A DNA stretch of 64,000 nucleotides from Candidatus Nitrosocosmicus arcticus (GCF_007826885.1 NZ_ML675591.1:21231-85230), one strand, 5' to 3'. Positions 8,638 through 17,760 are shown, counted from the stretch's first letter. The notes: generated from the sequence alone by a model not told the origin. A program made the numbers and translations.

Positions 8638-9879
8638 TTATTTGATGTCTCTTGCAGGGTCTGAAATCCATTCATAAAGGTCTTCTAGAACCTTTGATTC
8701 GATTGGTCCCTCAGCAGTAGTAATCCATTGAGATGAAGGATAAAATAGATGGCCCAGGTTTGTATATGTAATCAACAAGTGATCAGGATGTCTTATTTCT
8801 GTAAGTTTTTGTTGTAAAAGGAAGGCTTGTTGTATTGGTGTGTCTGAATCATTCGTTCCTTGAAGAATTAAGATAGAGATATTGGATGGAACTTTGTCCA
8901 TGATATCTAGATTAGGTGTCAAAGAATATTGTGAATTAATCCAAATAGGACATGGACCTGTTAAACCGTTACACTTCTCACCGGGTGTTACAACTGCCAA
9001 TGACTTGAGATTATCTATTTGTCTTGGCTTGAGTTCGTCATTAATACTTATGAGAGTAACGTTGTTTATATCGTATTGGGGATTCAGTCGTTGGACTGTA
9101 CCATTCGCCAATGTGATGTTTTGACTAAGAACCAAAGTAAGGTTTCCAAACAGGGAGCTGAAAACAGGATTCACAGAAGCTTCTTGTAATGATATCAATC
9201 CATTGTGATTATGGTCTAGAACTTTCTGAGCGTAAAGTATGGGAACCATTAGTTGGTCGTATCCTATTTCACGCAAGTTTTGGGCCAGAGTTCCCATCAA
9301 CACAATTTTATCCACCTTATCGGAATTGTTAATCGCGATTCTTGGTACAATTGTAGTACCTTCGCTATGACCGACTAAAGTTACATTGTTAGAATCAACC
9401 TCTGGTTGTTGTAGAAGGACATTCAATGCTTTCTGAGCATCTTGTGCTAGGTCGTCAATTGTTATATTTCCCCACGTATTAATGTCTAAAATTGTAAAAT
9501 TTGCACCTACCCCTCTCTTATCATATTGCAACACTGCATAACCTCTTTCGGAAAGATACTGAGCAATATCAAAGAATGGTCTCGCAGATGGATAGATATG
9601 CGAGCCTGTTTCGTTATCTATACGAACGTATCCTGCAGTTTCATTCATATCAGTGATTCCAGAGCCTGGTACTAAAAGAATGCCTGGAAAGGGACCATCC
9701 CCAATAACTGGGAGATTCAATCTTGCATTGGTATCTAGACCATTACCCAAATCTATAACCATATTTCTATATTTTGTTGTCGGTATCTCAGATTGAGCAT
9801 TAGCTGTGAGAACTACATTACAGAATAAAAAGAATACTGCAACAATAGAAAATATTAGTGATATTATTTTTAGAGACAA
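8638..9879 (-). CDS. Secreted alpha/beta hydrolase (esterase-like), copy 1
   Basis: A 413-residue serine hydrolase. It has a signal peptide (residues about 1-29, ending ANAQ) and an oxyanion-loop motif (LLVPGSG, about 68-74). DKRGVG follows at about 120-125, the nucleophile elbow is GHSEGT with Ser near 172, and the catalytic His lies in LGHLFYP near the C-terminus. An insert near residue 220 (DHNHNGLISLQEA) matches the EF-hand calcium loop. The substrate is unknown, probably an ester or peptide outside the cell. The TTG start is conserved in the paralogue at 15440, which supports it. The gene sits between repeat copies 5 and 6. Confidence 0.85.
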   Translation of the reverse strand: MSLKIISLIFSIVAVFFLFCNVVLTANAQSEIPTTKYRNMVIDLGNGLDTNARLNLPVIGDGPFPGILLVPGSGITDMNETAGYVRIDNETGSHIYPSARPFFDIAQYLSERGYAVLQYDKRGVGANFTILDINTWGNITIDDLAQDAQKALNVLLQQPEVDSNNVTLVGHSEGTTIVPRIAINNSDKVDKIVLMGTLAQNLREIGYDQLMVPILYAQKVLDHNHNGLISLQEASVNPVFSSLFGNLTLVLSQNITLANGTVQRLNPQYDINNVTLISINDELKPRQIDNLKSLAVVTPGEKCNGLTGPCPIWINSQYSLTPNLDIMDKVPSNISILILQGTNDSDTPIQQAFLLQQKLTEIRHPDHLLITYTNLGHLFYPSSQWITTAEGPIESKVLEDLYEWISDPARDIK

Positions 9880-10029
9880 AACATTTGCTATTAAGAGGAC
9901 TATAATAAAAGAGTATAGTTACGTTGGCTCGTTATTGATAGAAAAAAATGCAATATATTATTGATTTCCTCCGGATATCGTCACCTGACCTGATGTCCTA
10001 CATTTTATATCTTTGCAATTCGAATCTAA

Positions 10030-10076
10030 AGCAGGTAGCGGGTTCGGTGGAACTCATGAAGATATCCACATGAGTC
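10030..10076 (+). repeat. tRNA-Lys-end repeat, copy 6
   Basis: The short leader CAGGTAGC, the exact core GGGTTCGGTGG at 10040-10050 and the tail CATGAAGATATCCACATG (a slightly diverged form of the GATATC tail) are present. It lies 150 bp upstream of the start of the secreted hydrolase. Confidence 0.85.
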
Positions 10077-10118
10077 ACGCCTTGAAATGGGGTTATTTTT
10101 TTAGATAAGGTTCCTCAT

Positions 10119-10238
10119 ATGGATAAAAAAGACAAGGGTAAGAAAAGGGGATTTAATTTTAGTATTGATGAATTTAAAAATTTGAGTTTGTATAACTCTA
10201 AAAGGAAAAACCAATGGGCTAAATTTTTTAGTCTTTGA
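10119..10238 (+). CDS. Tiny basic ORF convergent with phasin-like gene
   Basis: A 39-residue ORF (MDKKDKGKKRGFNFSIDEFK, then NLSLYNSKRKNQWAK) ending 17 bp before the stop of the convergent gene at 10256. The equivalent DNA next to the second phasin-like gene (14334-14395) is similar but frameshifted, so either the frame is not under strong selection or the second copy has decayed. It is basic and lysine-rich; the function is unknown. Confidence 0.35.
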   Translation: MDKKDKGKKRGFNFSIDEFKNLSLYNSKRKNQWAKFFSL

Positions 10239-10255
10239 TTTTTCTTATGTCGTTG

Positions 10256-10852
10256 TTAATGATTTGTGGACTTTGTGGTAGTAGTGGTAGATGCGTTTAC
10301 GTTTGAATTGGCGGCTACATCTTTAACTTCTGCTGCTAATTGTCTTGAATTTTGTTCAAACACTCTTGCGGTGTTTACTCCCATGTTTGATACGTGTCTT
10401 GAAACATCTTTTGTTTGTTGTAGTACTGGTTTCCATGCATCAAGGGTAGAGAAAATAACGTTGTTTGAAAGTCTAATAGCTGATACCGTATTGTCTGCAA
10501 CATTACTCACAAGTGTTGTATATGCTTTAGCTGCTGCATCAGGAGAACAGAAGTTGGTAACTAATCCATTGTAGACCTCATTATATGGTCTCCATGCGGA
10601 TTGAAGAGAATTGACAACTTGTTTTTGAGAATCTATATATTCTTCTGAAATCTCTTTTGCAGTCTGTAAAGATTGTTCTTGATAACTATTTACAATATCA
10701 TTAATTCTTGGAATTTGTTTTCTTGATTCATCTATTGATTTTTTGATATTATCTTTAGTTTCATCAAATGATTGGTTAACGGATTCTTGGAAATTATTTT
10801 GTTCATTGGTATTATTTGAATAATTTTGGTTAGTTTCTATTTTCTTTGACAT
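10256..10852 (-). CDS. Phasin-like helical protein, copy 1
   Basis: A 198-residue, cytoplasmic, almost wholly helical protein. The N-terminus is Asn/Gln-rich and disordered (residues about 1-25). Long amphipathic helices follow (residues 30-75, QSLQTAKEISEEYIDSQKQV; then about 100-185, SNVADNTVSAIRLSNNVI), and the tail is a Ser/Thr/Asn low-complexity run. This plan matches phasins, which coat polyhydroxyalkanoate granules, and related archaea make PHA; the link is inferred. It is nearly identical to the protein at 14467, and flanking DNA is duplicated with it. Confidence 0.7.
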   Translation of the reverse strand: MSKKIETNQNYSNNTNEQNNFQESVNQSFDETKDNIKKSIDESRKQIPRINDIVNSYQEQSLQTAKEISEEYIDSQKQVVNSLQSAWRPYNEVYNGLVTNFCSPDAAAKAYTTLVSNVADNTVSAIRLSNNVIFSTLDAWKPVLQQTKDVSRHVSNMGVNTARVFEQNSRQLAAEVKDVAANSNVNASTTTTTKSTNH

Positions 10853-11042
10853 ACTATCTATTAGGTACCGTACTATATAAACACCGGTATCAAACGGTTT
10901 TTAATGCCTAAAATTGACAAAACATGACCACAATTGGTGAAATGATTAAAAATGCGGATACATGTCTAAGATTCATATCTAATCAATGATAAATCGTCTC
11001 TATTTCAATTATATTAATCAGTTATTATAATTATTTATATAT

Positions 11043-11104
11043 CTATATCGTTACTATAAATAGGTATCGGATTCGGTGGAAACACTCACAGATCTGTGAG
11101 TAAT
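11043..11104 (+). repeat. tRNA-Lys-end repeat, copy 7, perfect palindrome tail
   Basis: The leader TATATCGTTACTATAAATAG and a core with one change (GGATTCGGTGG) are followed by ACTCACAGATCTGTGAGT at 11084-11101, a perfect 18-bp palindrome. It lies about 190 bp upstream of the phasin-like start; DNA on both sides matches copy 10. The rest of 10853-11357 shows no gene. Confidence 0.85.
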
Positions 11105-11357
11105 CCGTCAGAAGTTTCGCTAGAACATCCATCAACATTCAATGTAAAAAATGTCTTTTCATTTAAGATATTGTAATTATAGAGTGTAGTCTTTCGTAAA
11201 TGTTCAATAAAAGAAATATTAGTTGGTATCTCAAAAGAACAATTTTAATATCAACCTATTGATCCAATGATAATGCTTGAGTATACATATTACATCAAAA
11301 GTGTTCAAAAAAATAGTATGTTTAGTGTATAAACGAATATTATTAATATTTATTTAT

Positions 11358-11759
11358 TTATTTATTACCTGCTGTCATTATCTTTTTTAGTTCTTCATAA
11401 AATTCCTTGCTTGGAGATGAAGTGGATAATGATGTATGCCATTGTTTTTCAATTGTTTTAACCGCTAATTCGGCCGCTTTGTCTATATTATTTCCCCAAT
11501 CTCTTTCAATTATCTTCTTTATCTTCTCTACGTGAACTTCCTTTAAAGCTTCAAAGAATGCGCTTTCCAGTAATTTTTTTGCACCTTCAATCGGATCACC
11601 GTTGCAACCTGAACAACTAGCATTACTACCATGATGCATTGTTTCACATCCACAACTATTGCATTCGCATGTATCTGAATACTTGGTATGGCCATGGTAC
11701 GTTGATCCTTCTCTTCCATAATGAACTTCGCAATTTGAATCACATTGATTTCCTGTCAT
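11358..11759 (-). CDS. Cys/His-rich N-terminus with helical domain, copy 1
   Basis: A 133-residue protein. The first 55 residues hold eight Cys and several His (CDSNCEVHYG, CECNSCGCETMHH, CSGCNG), a likely metal-binding region. Residues about 56-133 form an amphipathic helical domain (EGAKKLLESAFFEALKEVHV, then VEKIKKIIERDW). It is divergent from the HxlR-type regulator at 11849 across a promoter with four repeated motifs. The paralogue at 20819 keeps the promoter, but the regulator there is a remnant. It may bind metal or sense redox under HxlR control; this is inferred from context. Confidence 0.75.
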   Translation of the reverse strand: MTGNQCDSNCEVHYGREGSTYHGHTKYSDTCECNSCGCETMHHGSNASCSGCNGDPIEGAKKLLESAFFEALKEVHVEKIKKIIERDWGNNIDKAAELAVKTIEKQWHTSLSTSSPSKEFYEELKKIMTAGNK

Positions 11760-11793
11760 CTATAAATCACTTTGTAATATCTACTATCAAAAG

Positions 11794-11849
11794 GTAAGTA
11801 TTTAAATTGGTAAGTGATAATATAGTAAGTGGATGAGATTAGGGTAAGT
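11794..11849. promoter_or_regulatory. Divergent promoter with four GTAAGT motifs
   Basis: GTAAGT occurs at 11794, 11810, 11825 and 11844, spaced 16, 15 and 19 bp, around an AT-rich TATA-like stretch (TATTTAAAT). The last copy overlaps the TTG start of the HxlR-type gene. The same four motifs with mirrored spacing precede the paralogue at 20819. They are probable operator sites of the regulator at 11849. Confidence 0.6.
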
Positions 11850-12277
11850 TGACAAAAGTAGATACCTTAAAACAAAATATGAGAATAGATGGAATGGAAT
11901 GTAAAAGCTGTCCTGTTTTCAATACGTTTAACATAATTGGTAAAAAATTTTCACTTTTAATACTTCGGAACATGATCTATAACAGTCAGAGAAGATTCAA
12001 CGAATTTTTAAATTCTATTGAAGAAATCAATCCTAAAACATTGTCAATTCGTCTAAAAGAAATGGAAAAAGATGGAATCATAAGACGGCAAATATATCAT
12101 GAGACTCCCGTTAGAATAGAATACCACCTAACTCAGAAAGGTAGAGAATTACGACCGATATTGGAGCAAATGGCTTTATTTTCTCTAAAATATTGTTGTG
12201 ATCAAATATTTGAAAATCCTGATCCTGTCAAGGTTAGCAAGATATCGGCCAATTCATTTGGAAAATATCGCGTATAA
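11849..12277 (+). CDS. HxlR-family winged-helix transcriptional regulator
   Basis: A 142-residue DNA-binding protein of the HxlR family. CKSCPVFNTFNIIGKKFS lies near residues 18-35, the recognition region is RFNEFLNSIEEINPKTLSIR, and the wing is DGIIRRQIYHETPVRIEYHL followed by TQKGRELRPIL, all hallmarks of the family. Two Cys at the start of the domain could sense oxidants or metals, as in some HxlR proteins. TTG at 11849 is the longest start and ATG at 11879 is an alternative. It probably controls the divergent Cys/His-rich gene and itself. Confidence 0.85.
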   Translation: MTKVDTLKQNMRIDGMECKSCPVFNTFNIIGKKFSLLILRNMIYNSQRRFNEFLNSIEEINPKTLSIRLKEMEKDGIIRRQIYHETPVRIEYHLTQKGRELRPILEQMALFSLKYCCDQIFENPDPVKVSKISANSFGKYRV

Positions 12278-12499
12278 GTATATTTTTGAATTTATTCTCA
12301 TATCCAATTAAATTATTATACAATTATGAAAAATTCCGATCATTAAAAAATCTATTACAAATCTAGACTATGGAAATGTCTTTTAACTTATCTGGATGAA
12401 ACAAATGAATCTGAAGTTTTTATTAATTATATACCGAACGTCAATTCAACTGCACTATACTATTTTATTTTTTAATTTAGTGGTATTTGAAATATTAAT

Positions 12500-12584
12500 A
12501 TAGTTACTAAATCAGATACCTAGTTTGGTGGGATTAAGTCCCGTATGTACAAGGGTTCGGGGGCATGTGAAACAAATTTGACTC
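12500..12584 (+). repeat. tRNA-Lys-end repeat, copy 8 (double core)
   Basis: The leader TAGTTACTAAATCAG, a first core with changes (AGTTTGGTGGGATT), CCGTATGTACAA and a second core (GGGTTCGGGGG) are followed by the CAAATTTG-centred tail GTGAAACAAATTTGACTC, as in copy 2. The rest of the 12278-12751 gap shows no gene. Confidence 0.8.
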
Positions 12585-12751
12585 AAGTAATCAACCCAAA
12601 TCAATAATTATTTTGCTAGTAAAACAAATAAATCAATTAATGCAACATCTTATATTATAAAATTGAAGAACATCAGATGGATTGGAGTTTGGGAATACTG
12701 CATCTTTTTCAAACTTATTTGAACTATCAAATAACTATTTCTGGCAAATTG

Positions 12752-13234
12752 CTACAAAAACCTAAACGATTCAAATATTTCTTCCAATTGATTCTGAAGA
12801 TTCACAGAATCTATGCTTTTGGTATTTTGCTGATCCTGTTCAAATAAGGTTATAAAACCACGATCTTTTTTGTCATTTATGATAAACGTTCTTTCATGTA
12901 TAACTATATTTTTATCATCGTACGATCTCTTTACGATTACAGTTCCAGAGCGGCCACTTCTAATAGGATATTTATCTAACTTTGATTCTTCGAGTATTGT
13001 CTCTCCTAAGTAAATTGCATCCTTTAATACTTTTTCAATAGCCATTTCAATTGGACCCTCGGAGTTTATTTTTACATTCACTCTTTTAAACCCAAAAATT
13101 ACCGAATCGCTGTGCATCAACACATCTGCACCAAAATTCTTTATGCTCTCATCAGTTATCTCAACCCAATCTGATGGATAATCAAATGCTATGCCTAATT
13201 CTATATTTTCATAGTGTTTCTTCTCTAACTCCAT
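12752..13234 (-). CDS. PsbP-like fold protein, cytoplasmic
   Basis: A 160-residue protein without a signal peptide. The opening GIAFDYPSDWVEITDES, the central strand-rich part and the closing QLEEIFESFRF match the PsbP-like domain seen in many archaeal and bacterial proteins of unknown role. The start is ATG at 13234. It lies between a tRNA-Lys-type repeat and a decayed gene, so it may belong to a cassette. Confidence 0.65.
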   Translation of the reverse strand: MELEKKHYENIELGIAFDYPSDWVEITDESIKNFGADVLMHSDSVIFGFKRVNVKINSEGPIEMAIEKVLKDAIYLGETILEESKLDKYPIRSGRSGTVIVKRSYDDKNIVIHERTFIINDKKDRGFITLFEQDQQNTKSIDSVNLQNQLEEIFESFRFL

Positions 13235-13318
13235 CCTCTTTGATGCTCCTCTTCTTCAAATTAATTATAGTAGATGGCTGGTTTAAAAATGATCATACTG
13301 TATCCCACAGTATTTTCC

Positions 13319-13562
13319 TTAAACCCATTCCATCAATTTCTCAGCAGACTCAAATGATTTTCATACAGTTGCATAGTCGTCTAAGTCTGCTTGAGTTCTT
13401 ATCTCCAGTGCATTTGTGATATAGTCGGCGAATGATTGATTCTAAACCTTCTCAGCGAGTCTCCTGATAACTAGGTATTCGTTGTAGGGAATTTCGGAAT
13501 AACCGTTTTTCATTGACTGCGACCATCTTCTCCTTCGTTGGTTTTAGATTTATTGTCCTCAT
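13319..13562 (-). pseudogene. Decayed gene with in-frame stops
   Basis: Starting at ATG 13562 the frame reads MRTINLKPTKEKMVAVNEKR. A frameshift follows, and the next part (EIPYNEYLVIRRLAEKV, then NQSFADYITNALEIRTQ, then KSFESAEKLMEW) is interrupted by a TAG and a TGA but otherwise stays in one frame. The composition is that of a helical cytoplasmic protein. The family was not recognised. Confidence 0.5.
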
Positions 13563-13694
13563 ACCGTAGTAGTAGTAGTAGGCCTAAAGGATTTTTACAA
13601 AACAGATTTCCTAGGATTTGATAATCTTCTAAATGCATTGCTAAAATTATAAAAATCATACTTTATGATACCAGCTTTATTTGTTTGGAATTAA

Positions 13695-14004
13695 GACCCA
13701 ACTGCTGTAAATCCCACCTTTACAGCACCAAGTATTGACACATAGCCAGACTGTCTTTCAGCTTGTAGTTACGAATGAGCAGGGATTGACAAGTGAACCT
13801 GATAGTGTTTCAATTACTGTATATGCGGAAAATGAAACTCCATCATTTGAGGGGAATACTTGGCTCTGGAAAAAACATAAACGTCCAGGTTCAAGAGAAT
13901 TCTGGAATATTGCAGGTGGACAATCAGGTGCTGGAAATATGTATTATGACTCTCCCATTTTCCAAGGTCAATCTACAGAGCAGGATAGTCAGGTAATATC
14001 TTAG
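13695..14004 (+). pseudogene. Fragment of a PKD-repeat surface protein
   Basis: One frame reads DPTAVNPTFTAPSIDT to a stop; the next frame continues with TVFQLVVTNEQGLTSEPDSV. Together these spell the end of a PKD/REJ-type Ig-like repeat found in long archaeal surface proteins, broken by a small frameshift. A short C-terminal part (LWKKHKRPGSREFWNIAGG, ending at TAG 14002-14004) follows. The rest of the large gene is absent. Confidence 0.6.
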
Positions 14005-14110
14005 ACTTCTAACAAGGTAAGACAATAAGAACCACAGAAGGGCTGGATAAAGTCTCATCTCTTTATTTACCAAAATCCAAGCAAATTAATAGACAAGGTT
14101 ACTTAACTAT

Positions 14111-14186
14111 TTCCTATATCGTTACTAAAATAGGTAGCTGGTTTGGTGGGATTAAGTTCCGTATGGTATGCGGGTTCGGTGGTTCT
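14111..14186 (+). repeat. tRNA-Lys-end repeat, copy 9 (complete double core)
   Basis: The full leader TATATCGTTACTAAAATAGG, a first core with one change (GGTTTGGTGGGATT), AAGTTCCGTATGGTATGC and an exact second core GGGTTCGGTGG are present. The outside-flank stretch differs from the tRNA flank (CCGTATACTATGC) at two bases. There is no clear palindromic tail (TTCTCAAGTG). Confidence 0.85.
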
Positions 14187-14333
14187 CAAGTGCCTACCTT
14201 ACTACTCTAATCCTTATCTCCCAAATTAGATGTTATCTTGTTAATACAGGTAGGAGTTTGCACTCATTATATTCTAAAGTTAGTAACAAAAACATACTTG
14301 GTTTTATTTTTTTAAATCAAGTGTCCTTATATG

Positions 14334-14395
14334 ATGGAAAAGATAAGTGTCAGAAAAGTGAGTTTAATTATAGTATCAATGAATTAAAAATTTGA
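14334..14395 (+). pseudogene. Frameshifted counterpart of the tiny ORF at 10119
   Basis: DNA here aligns with 10119-10238 (shared AAAAATTTGAGTTTGT and AACTCTAAAAGGAAAA) but has indels, so the ORF becomes GKDKCQKSEFNYSINELKI and stops early. It marks the duplicated phasin cassette rather than a gene of its own. Confidence 0.4.
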
Positions 14396-14466
14396 GTTTG
14401 TTTAACTCTAAAAGGAAAAGCCAATGGACGAAATTTTTTTAGTCTTTGATTTTTCTTATTTCGTTG

Positions 14467-15066
14467 TTAATGATTTGTAGAGTTTGTTGTAGTAGTGGTA
14501 GATGCGTTTATGTTTGAATTGGCTGCTGCATCTTTAACTTCTGCTGCTAATTGTCTTGAATTTTGTTCAAACACTCTTGCGGTGTTTACTCCCATGTTTG
14601 ATACGTGTCTTGAAACATCTTTTGTTTGTTGTAGTACTGGTTTCCATGCATCAAGGGTAGAGAAAATAACGTTGTTTGAAAGTCTAATAGCTGATACCGT
14701 ATTGTCTGCAACATTACTCACAAGTGTTGTATATGCTTTAGCTGCTGCATCAGGAGAACAGAAGTTGGTAACTAATCCATTGTAGACCTCATTATATGGT
14801 CTCCATGCGGATTGAAGAGAATTGACAACTTGTTTTTGAGAATCTATATATTCTTCTGAAATCTCTTTTGCAGTCTGTAAAGATTGTTCTTGATAACTAT
14901 TTACAATATCATTAATTCTTGGAATTTGTTTTCTTGATTCGTCTATTGATTTTTTGATATTATCTTTGGTTTCATCAAATGATTGGTTAACGGATTCTTG
15001 AAAATCATTGTTATTATTGTTATTATTATTTGAATAATTTTGGTTAGTTTCTATTTTCTTTGACAT
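14467..15066 (-). CDS. Phasin-like helical protein, copy 2
   Basis: A 199-residue near-identical copy of the protein at 10256; by eye the differences are limited to the Asn-rich linker near residues 13-24 and a few conservative changes near the C-terminus. The linker has grown through AAT/AAC codon repeats, a likely slippage site. The flanks are also duplicated for about 100 bp downstream and 200 bp upstream, to the tRNA-Lys-type repeat at 15257. Its proposed role is granule binding, inferred as for copy 1. So recent a duplication suggests active cassette movement or recombination. Confidence 0.7.
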   Translation of the reverse strand: MSKKIETNQNYSNNNNNNNNDFQESVNQSFDETKDNIKKSIDESRKQIPRINDIVNSYQEQSLQTAKEISEEYIDSQKQVVNSLQSAWRPYNEVYNGLVTNFCSPDAAAKAYTTLVSNVADNTVSAIRLSNNVIFSTLDAWKPVLQQTKDVSRHVSNMGVNTARVFEQNSRQLAAEVKDAAANSNINASTTTTTNSTNH

Positions 15067-15256
15067 AGTATCTATTAGTTACTGGCCTATATAAGTATGG
15101 GTATTAAACGGTTTTTAATACCTAAAACTGACAAAACATGGCCACAATTGGTGAAATGATTAAAAAAGCTGATACTGGCTAGGATTTATATCTAATCGAT
15201 GATAAATTATCTTTATTTCAATTATATTAATCATTTATTATAATTATTTATATATC

Positions 15257-15317
15257 CATATCGTTACTTAAATAGGTAGCTGGTTCGATGGAAATCATGA
15301 GGATATCCACAGGGGTT
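15257..15317 (+). repeat. tRNA-Lys-end repeat, copy 10
   Basis: The leader ATATCGTTACTTAAATAGG, a core with one change (GGTTCGATGG) and the GATATC tail (CATGAGGATATCCACAGG) are present. It occupies the same place relative to the second phasin-like gene as copy 7 does to the first, but carries a different tail type. The remaining DNA of 15067-15439 shows no gene. Confidence 0.85.
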
Positions 15318-15439
15318 TTTCATCAGTATAGTAGTTGGCTATTTATCAACGATTAAATTTATGGAGAAGAGGACAATTAACTATCTACCCATCACGAACT
15401 AGTAATCTTTAATTCATAGAACACATATCATCAAATGTT

Positions 15440-16702
15440 TTGTCATTAAAGATTTCAATAATTCTTTCCATTTTTGTTTTATATTTTTTGTTTTGCGGTT
15501 TAACTCTCACAGGTCATGCTCAATCAGAGTTACAGACAACAAAATATAGAAATATAGTTATAGATTTGGGTAATGGTTTAGATACCAATGCAAGATTGAA
15601 TCTTCCGGCCACAGGTGACGGTCCCTTTCCAGGTATTCTTCTTGTACCTGGCTCTGGACCTAGTGATATGAATGAAACTGCAGGTAACTACGTTCGTATA
15701 GATAATGAAACAGGCTCGCATATCTATCCATCTGCTAGACCATTCTTTGATGTAGCACAATATCTTTCAGAAAGAGGTTTTGCAGTGTTGCAGTATGACA
15801 AGAGGGGAGTAGGTGCAAATTTTACTATTTTGGATAGCAACGTATGGGGGAATATAACTGTTAACGATCTAGAAAACGATGCGCAGAAAGCGCTAGAGGT
15901 TCTTATACATCAACCAGAGGTTGATTCTAATAGTATGTCTCTAGCCGGTCATAGCGAGGGTACTATGTATGTCACAAGACTTGCAATCAACAATCCGGAC
16001 ATAGTAGATAATATCGTATTGATGGGCCCAGTAGCCCTGGGCTATCACGAAGAAGCATACTATCAAGCCGTCACCCTCCCAATACTCTACGCTCAACAGA
16101 TTCTAGACCACAATCACAATGGATTTATATCAGTACAAGAAGCGTTGGAGGATCGTATTTTCCACTCTATTCCAATAAATCTCACTCAGGCTCTCACTCA
16201 AAACATTACTACTACCAATGGAACAGTCGAACAACTCAATCCCCAATATAATATGAATAATGACACATTCATAAATATTAATGATGAACTTAAACCCAGA
16301 CTAATAGACCAACTTAGAACAGCATCAGTTGTGACACAAGACGAGAAGTGCGGTCTAAAACCATGTCCAATTTGGCTTAAATCACAATACTCTGCTATAC
16401 CTAATTTGGATATCATAAGTAAGGTTCCCTTCGACACCTCTATTTTGATATTGAATGGAAAGAATGATTCACAAACCCCAATACAGCACGCATTACTTTT
16501 GCAACAGAAACTCACAGAAGTAAGACATCCTGATCATACATTGATGACATATCCGGACCTAGGTCATTTGTTTTACCCTTCATCTCAATGGATTACTGTT
16601 GCTGGAGGACCAATGGAACCAATGGTTCTAGAAGATCTTTTTGGCTGGCTTTCAGATCCAGTCAGAGATATCAAGAAAATTACCATTTTGCGGCAAGAAT
16701 GA
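15440..16702 (+). CDS. Secreted alpha/beta hydrolase (esterase-like), copy 2
   Basis: A 420-residue paralogue of the protein at 8638. It has a signal peptide (residues about 1-28, ending GHAQ), LLVPGSG, DKRGVG, nucleophile elbow GHSEGT, EF-hand-like insert DHNHNGFISVQEA and catalytic-His motif LGHLFYP. The TTG start matches copy 1. The N-terminal third is nearly the same as copy 1, while the middle (residues about 180-300) is much more diverged, possibly reflecting different substrates. It lies between repeat copies 10 and 11, in the opposite direction to copy 1. Confidence 0.85.
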   Translation: MSLKISIILSIFVLYFLFCGLTLTGHAQSELQTTKYRNIVIDLGNGLDTNARLNLPATGDGPFPGILLVPGSGPSDMNETAGNYVRIDNETGSHIYPSARPFFDVAQYLSERGFAVLQYDKRGVGANFTILDSNVWGNITVNDLENDAQKALEVLIHQPEVDSNSMSLAGHSEGTMYVTRLAINNPDIVDNIVLMGPVALGYHEEAYYQAVTLPILYAQQILDHNHNGFISVQEALEDRIFHSIPINLTQALTQNITTTNGTVEQLNPQYNMNNDTFININDELKPRLIDQLRTASVVTQDEKCGLKPCPIWLKSQYSAIPNLDIISKVPFDTSILILNGKNDSQTPIQHALLLQQKLTEVRHPDHTLMTYPDLGHLFYPSSQWITVAGGPMEPMVLEDLFGWLSDPVRDIKKITILRQE

Positions 16703-16862
16703 AATAGTAGTTTGGTTGGGTGTCCTGAAAATAGTTGTTGTTGAAACACACAGCATAAGGTAGGTCAAAGTTTGCTAGATATGAGGACTCAGATTGATTT
16801 TATTTTCTTTATAAAAGACTAGGAATTTAGTGTTCAAGATATCCCAATTACATATTATGTAG

Positions 16863-16922
16863 ATACTATAAGCAGGTAGTTAGTTTGGTGGGATTAAGTT
16901 CCGTATGGTATAAGGGTCCGGA
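16863..16922 (+). repeat. tRNA-Lys-end repeat, copy 11
   Basis: The leader ACTATAAGCAGGTAG, a first core AGTTTGGTGGGATT, AAGTTCCGTATGGTATAA and a weak second core (GGGTCCGG) are present, with no palindromic tail. It lies 160 bp after the second hydrolase. The rest of the 16703-17260 gap shows no gene. Confidence 0.75.
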
Positions 16923-17260
16923 TGTTTCGACTATGATTAACTACCATAAAATGCGTTATCTATTTTAATGCGGGCCATTAGGGATAATTCAAAAGTGAAT
17001 GAAATAGATTAAATGATAATTTGGTAACTTACCAAGACCCTTTGCAAAGTCTAGGAATGGATTTTCTAAATTCCTGGGATGTTATAATTAACTTGCCCTC
17101 TGCTTTTATACAAACAACTACTGCAGGGAAAAGAAATTAAATTCACTAATGAGCATAAAACATTCATTCTGCTAATAGTCTTTTATATAAATTTGGCTCA
17201 CATATAGTAAACAGGTACTATAAGTGCAATGGCATAATAATAATAAAATGAAGACATAGA

Positions 17261-17428
17261 ATGGAAAAGAAATTTTCGTCGATAAGGGCATTCGTTGATG
17301 TTGGCGGAAATACAAAACCCTGTGTAATTTGCGGTAATACGGCTACTCAGGAAGCAATATTCGCTGTAGAGGGAGCTACCATTATAGAAAAATACTGTGA
17401 TTCATGCGCAAAAAAGAATATAACATAA
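17261..17428 (+). CDS. Small CxxC zinc-ribbon protein (cassette copy 3)
   Basis: A 55-residue protein with ATG start (MEKKFSSIRAFVDVGG) and two CxxC pairs (PCVICGN and YCDSCAKK). It differs from the other three copies by an altered C-terminus (NIT instead of EMK). About 75 bp are missing from the shared 3' flank, with short A-rich repeats at the junction. A tRNA-Lys-type repeat follows at 17491. It is probably a zinc-binding protein; the role is unknown. Confidence 0.7.
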   Translation: MEKKFSSIRAFVDVGGNTKPCVICGNTATQEAIFAVEGATIIEKYCDSCAKKNIT

Positions 17429-17490
17429 CAAATACCAAAAGAGATTTGTTTTAAAAAGATGAAAAATAAGAATTACCCTATATCTTATAC

Positions 17491-17557
17491 TTTCCTGTAT
17501 CGTTACTTTAATTGGTAGCGGGTTCGGTGGAAATCATGAGGATATCCACATGGGTTT
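17491..17557 (+). repeat. tRNA-Lys-end repeat, copy 12
   Basis: The leader TGTATCGTTACTTTAATTGG, the exact core GGGTTCGGTGG at 17520-17530 and the tail CATGAGGATATCCACATG at 17535-17552 are present. The tail is palindromic except for one base pair. The flanking sequence to 17760 shows no gene. Confidence 0.85.
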
Positions 17558-17760
17558 GCGCACAATATTGACCCTATCTATCAAAGTTATCTTTAAAATC
17601 TAGATATTATTAAGGAGGTGCTCTTCAAGTCCAAAATTTAACGATCTAAAAATGTTTTAGTTTGTAGTGTAAATAAGCTAATAGTTTTAAACTGTTAGTT
17701 TAATGAATATTCTTTTGCTCGGCTGTCAAGAACTTTTTTTTAGTCAGTAAAGAAAAAAAA

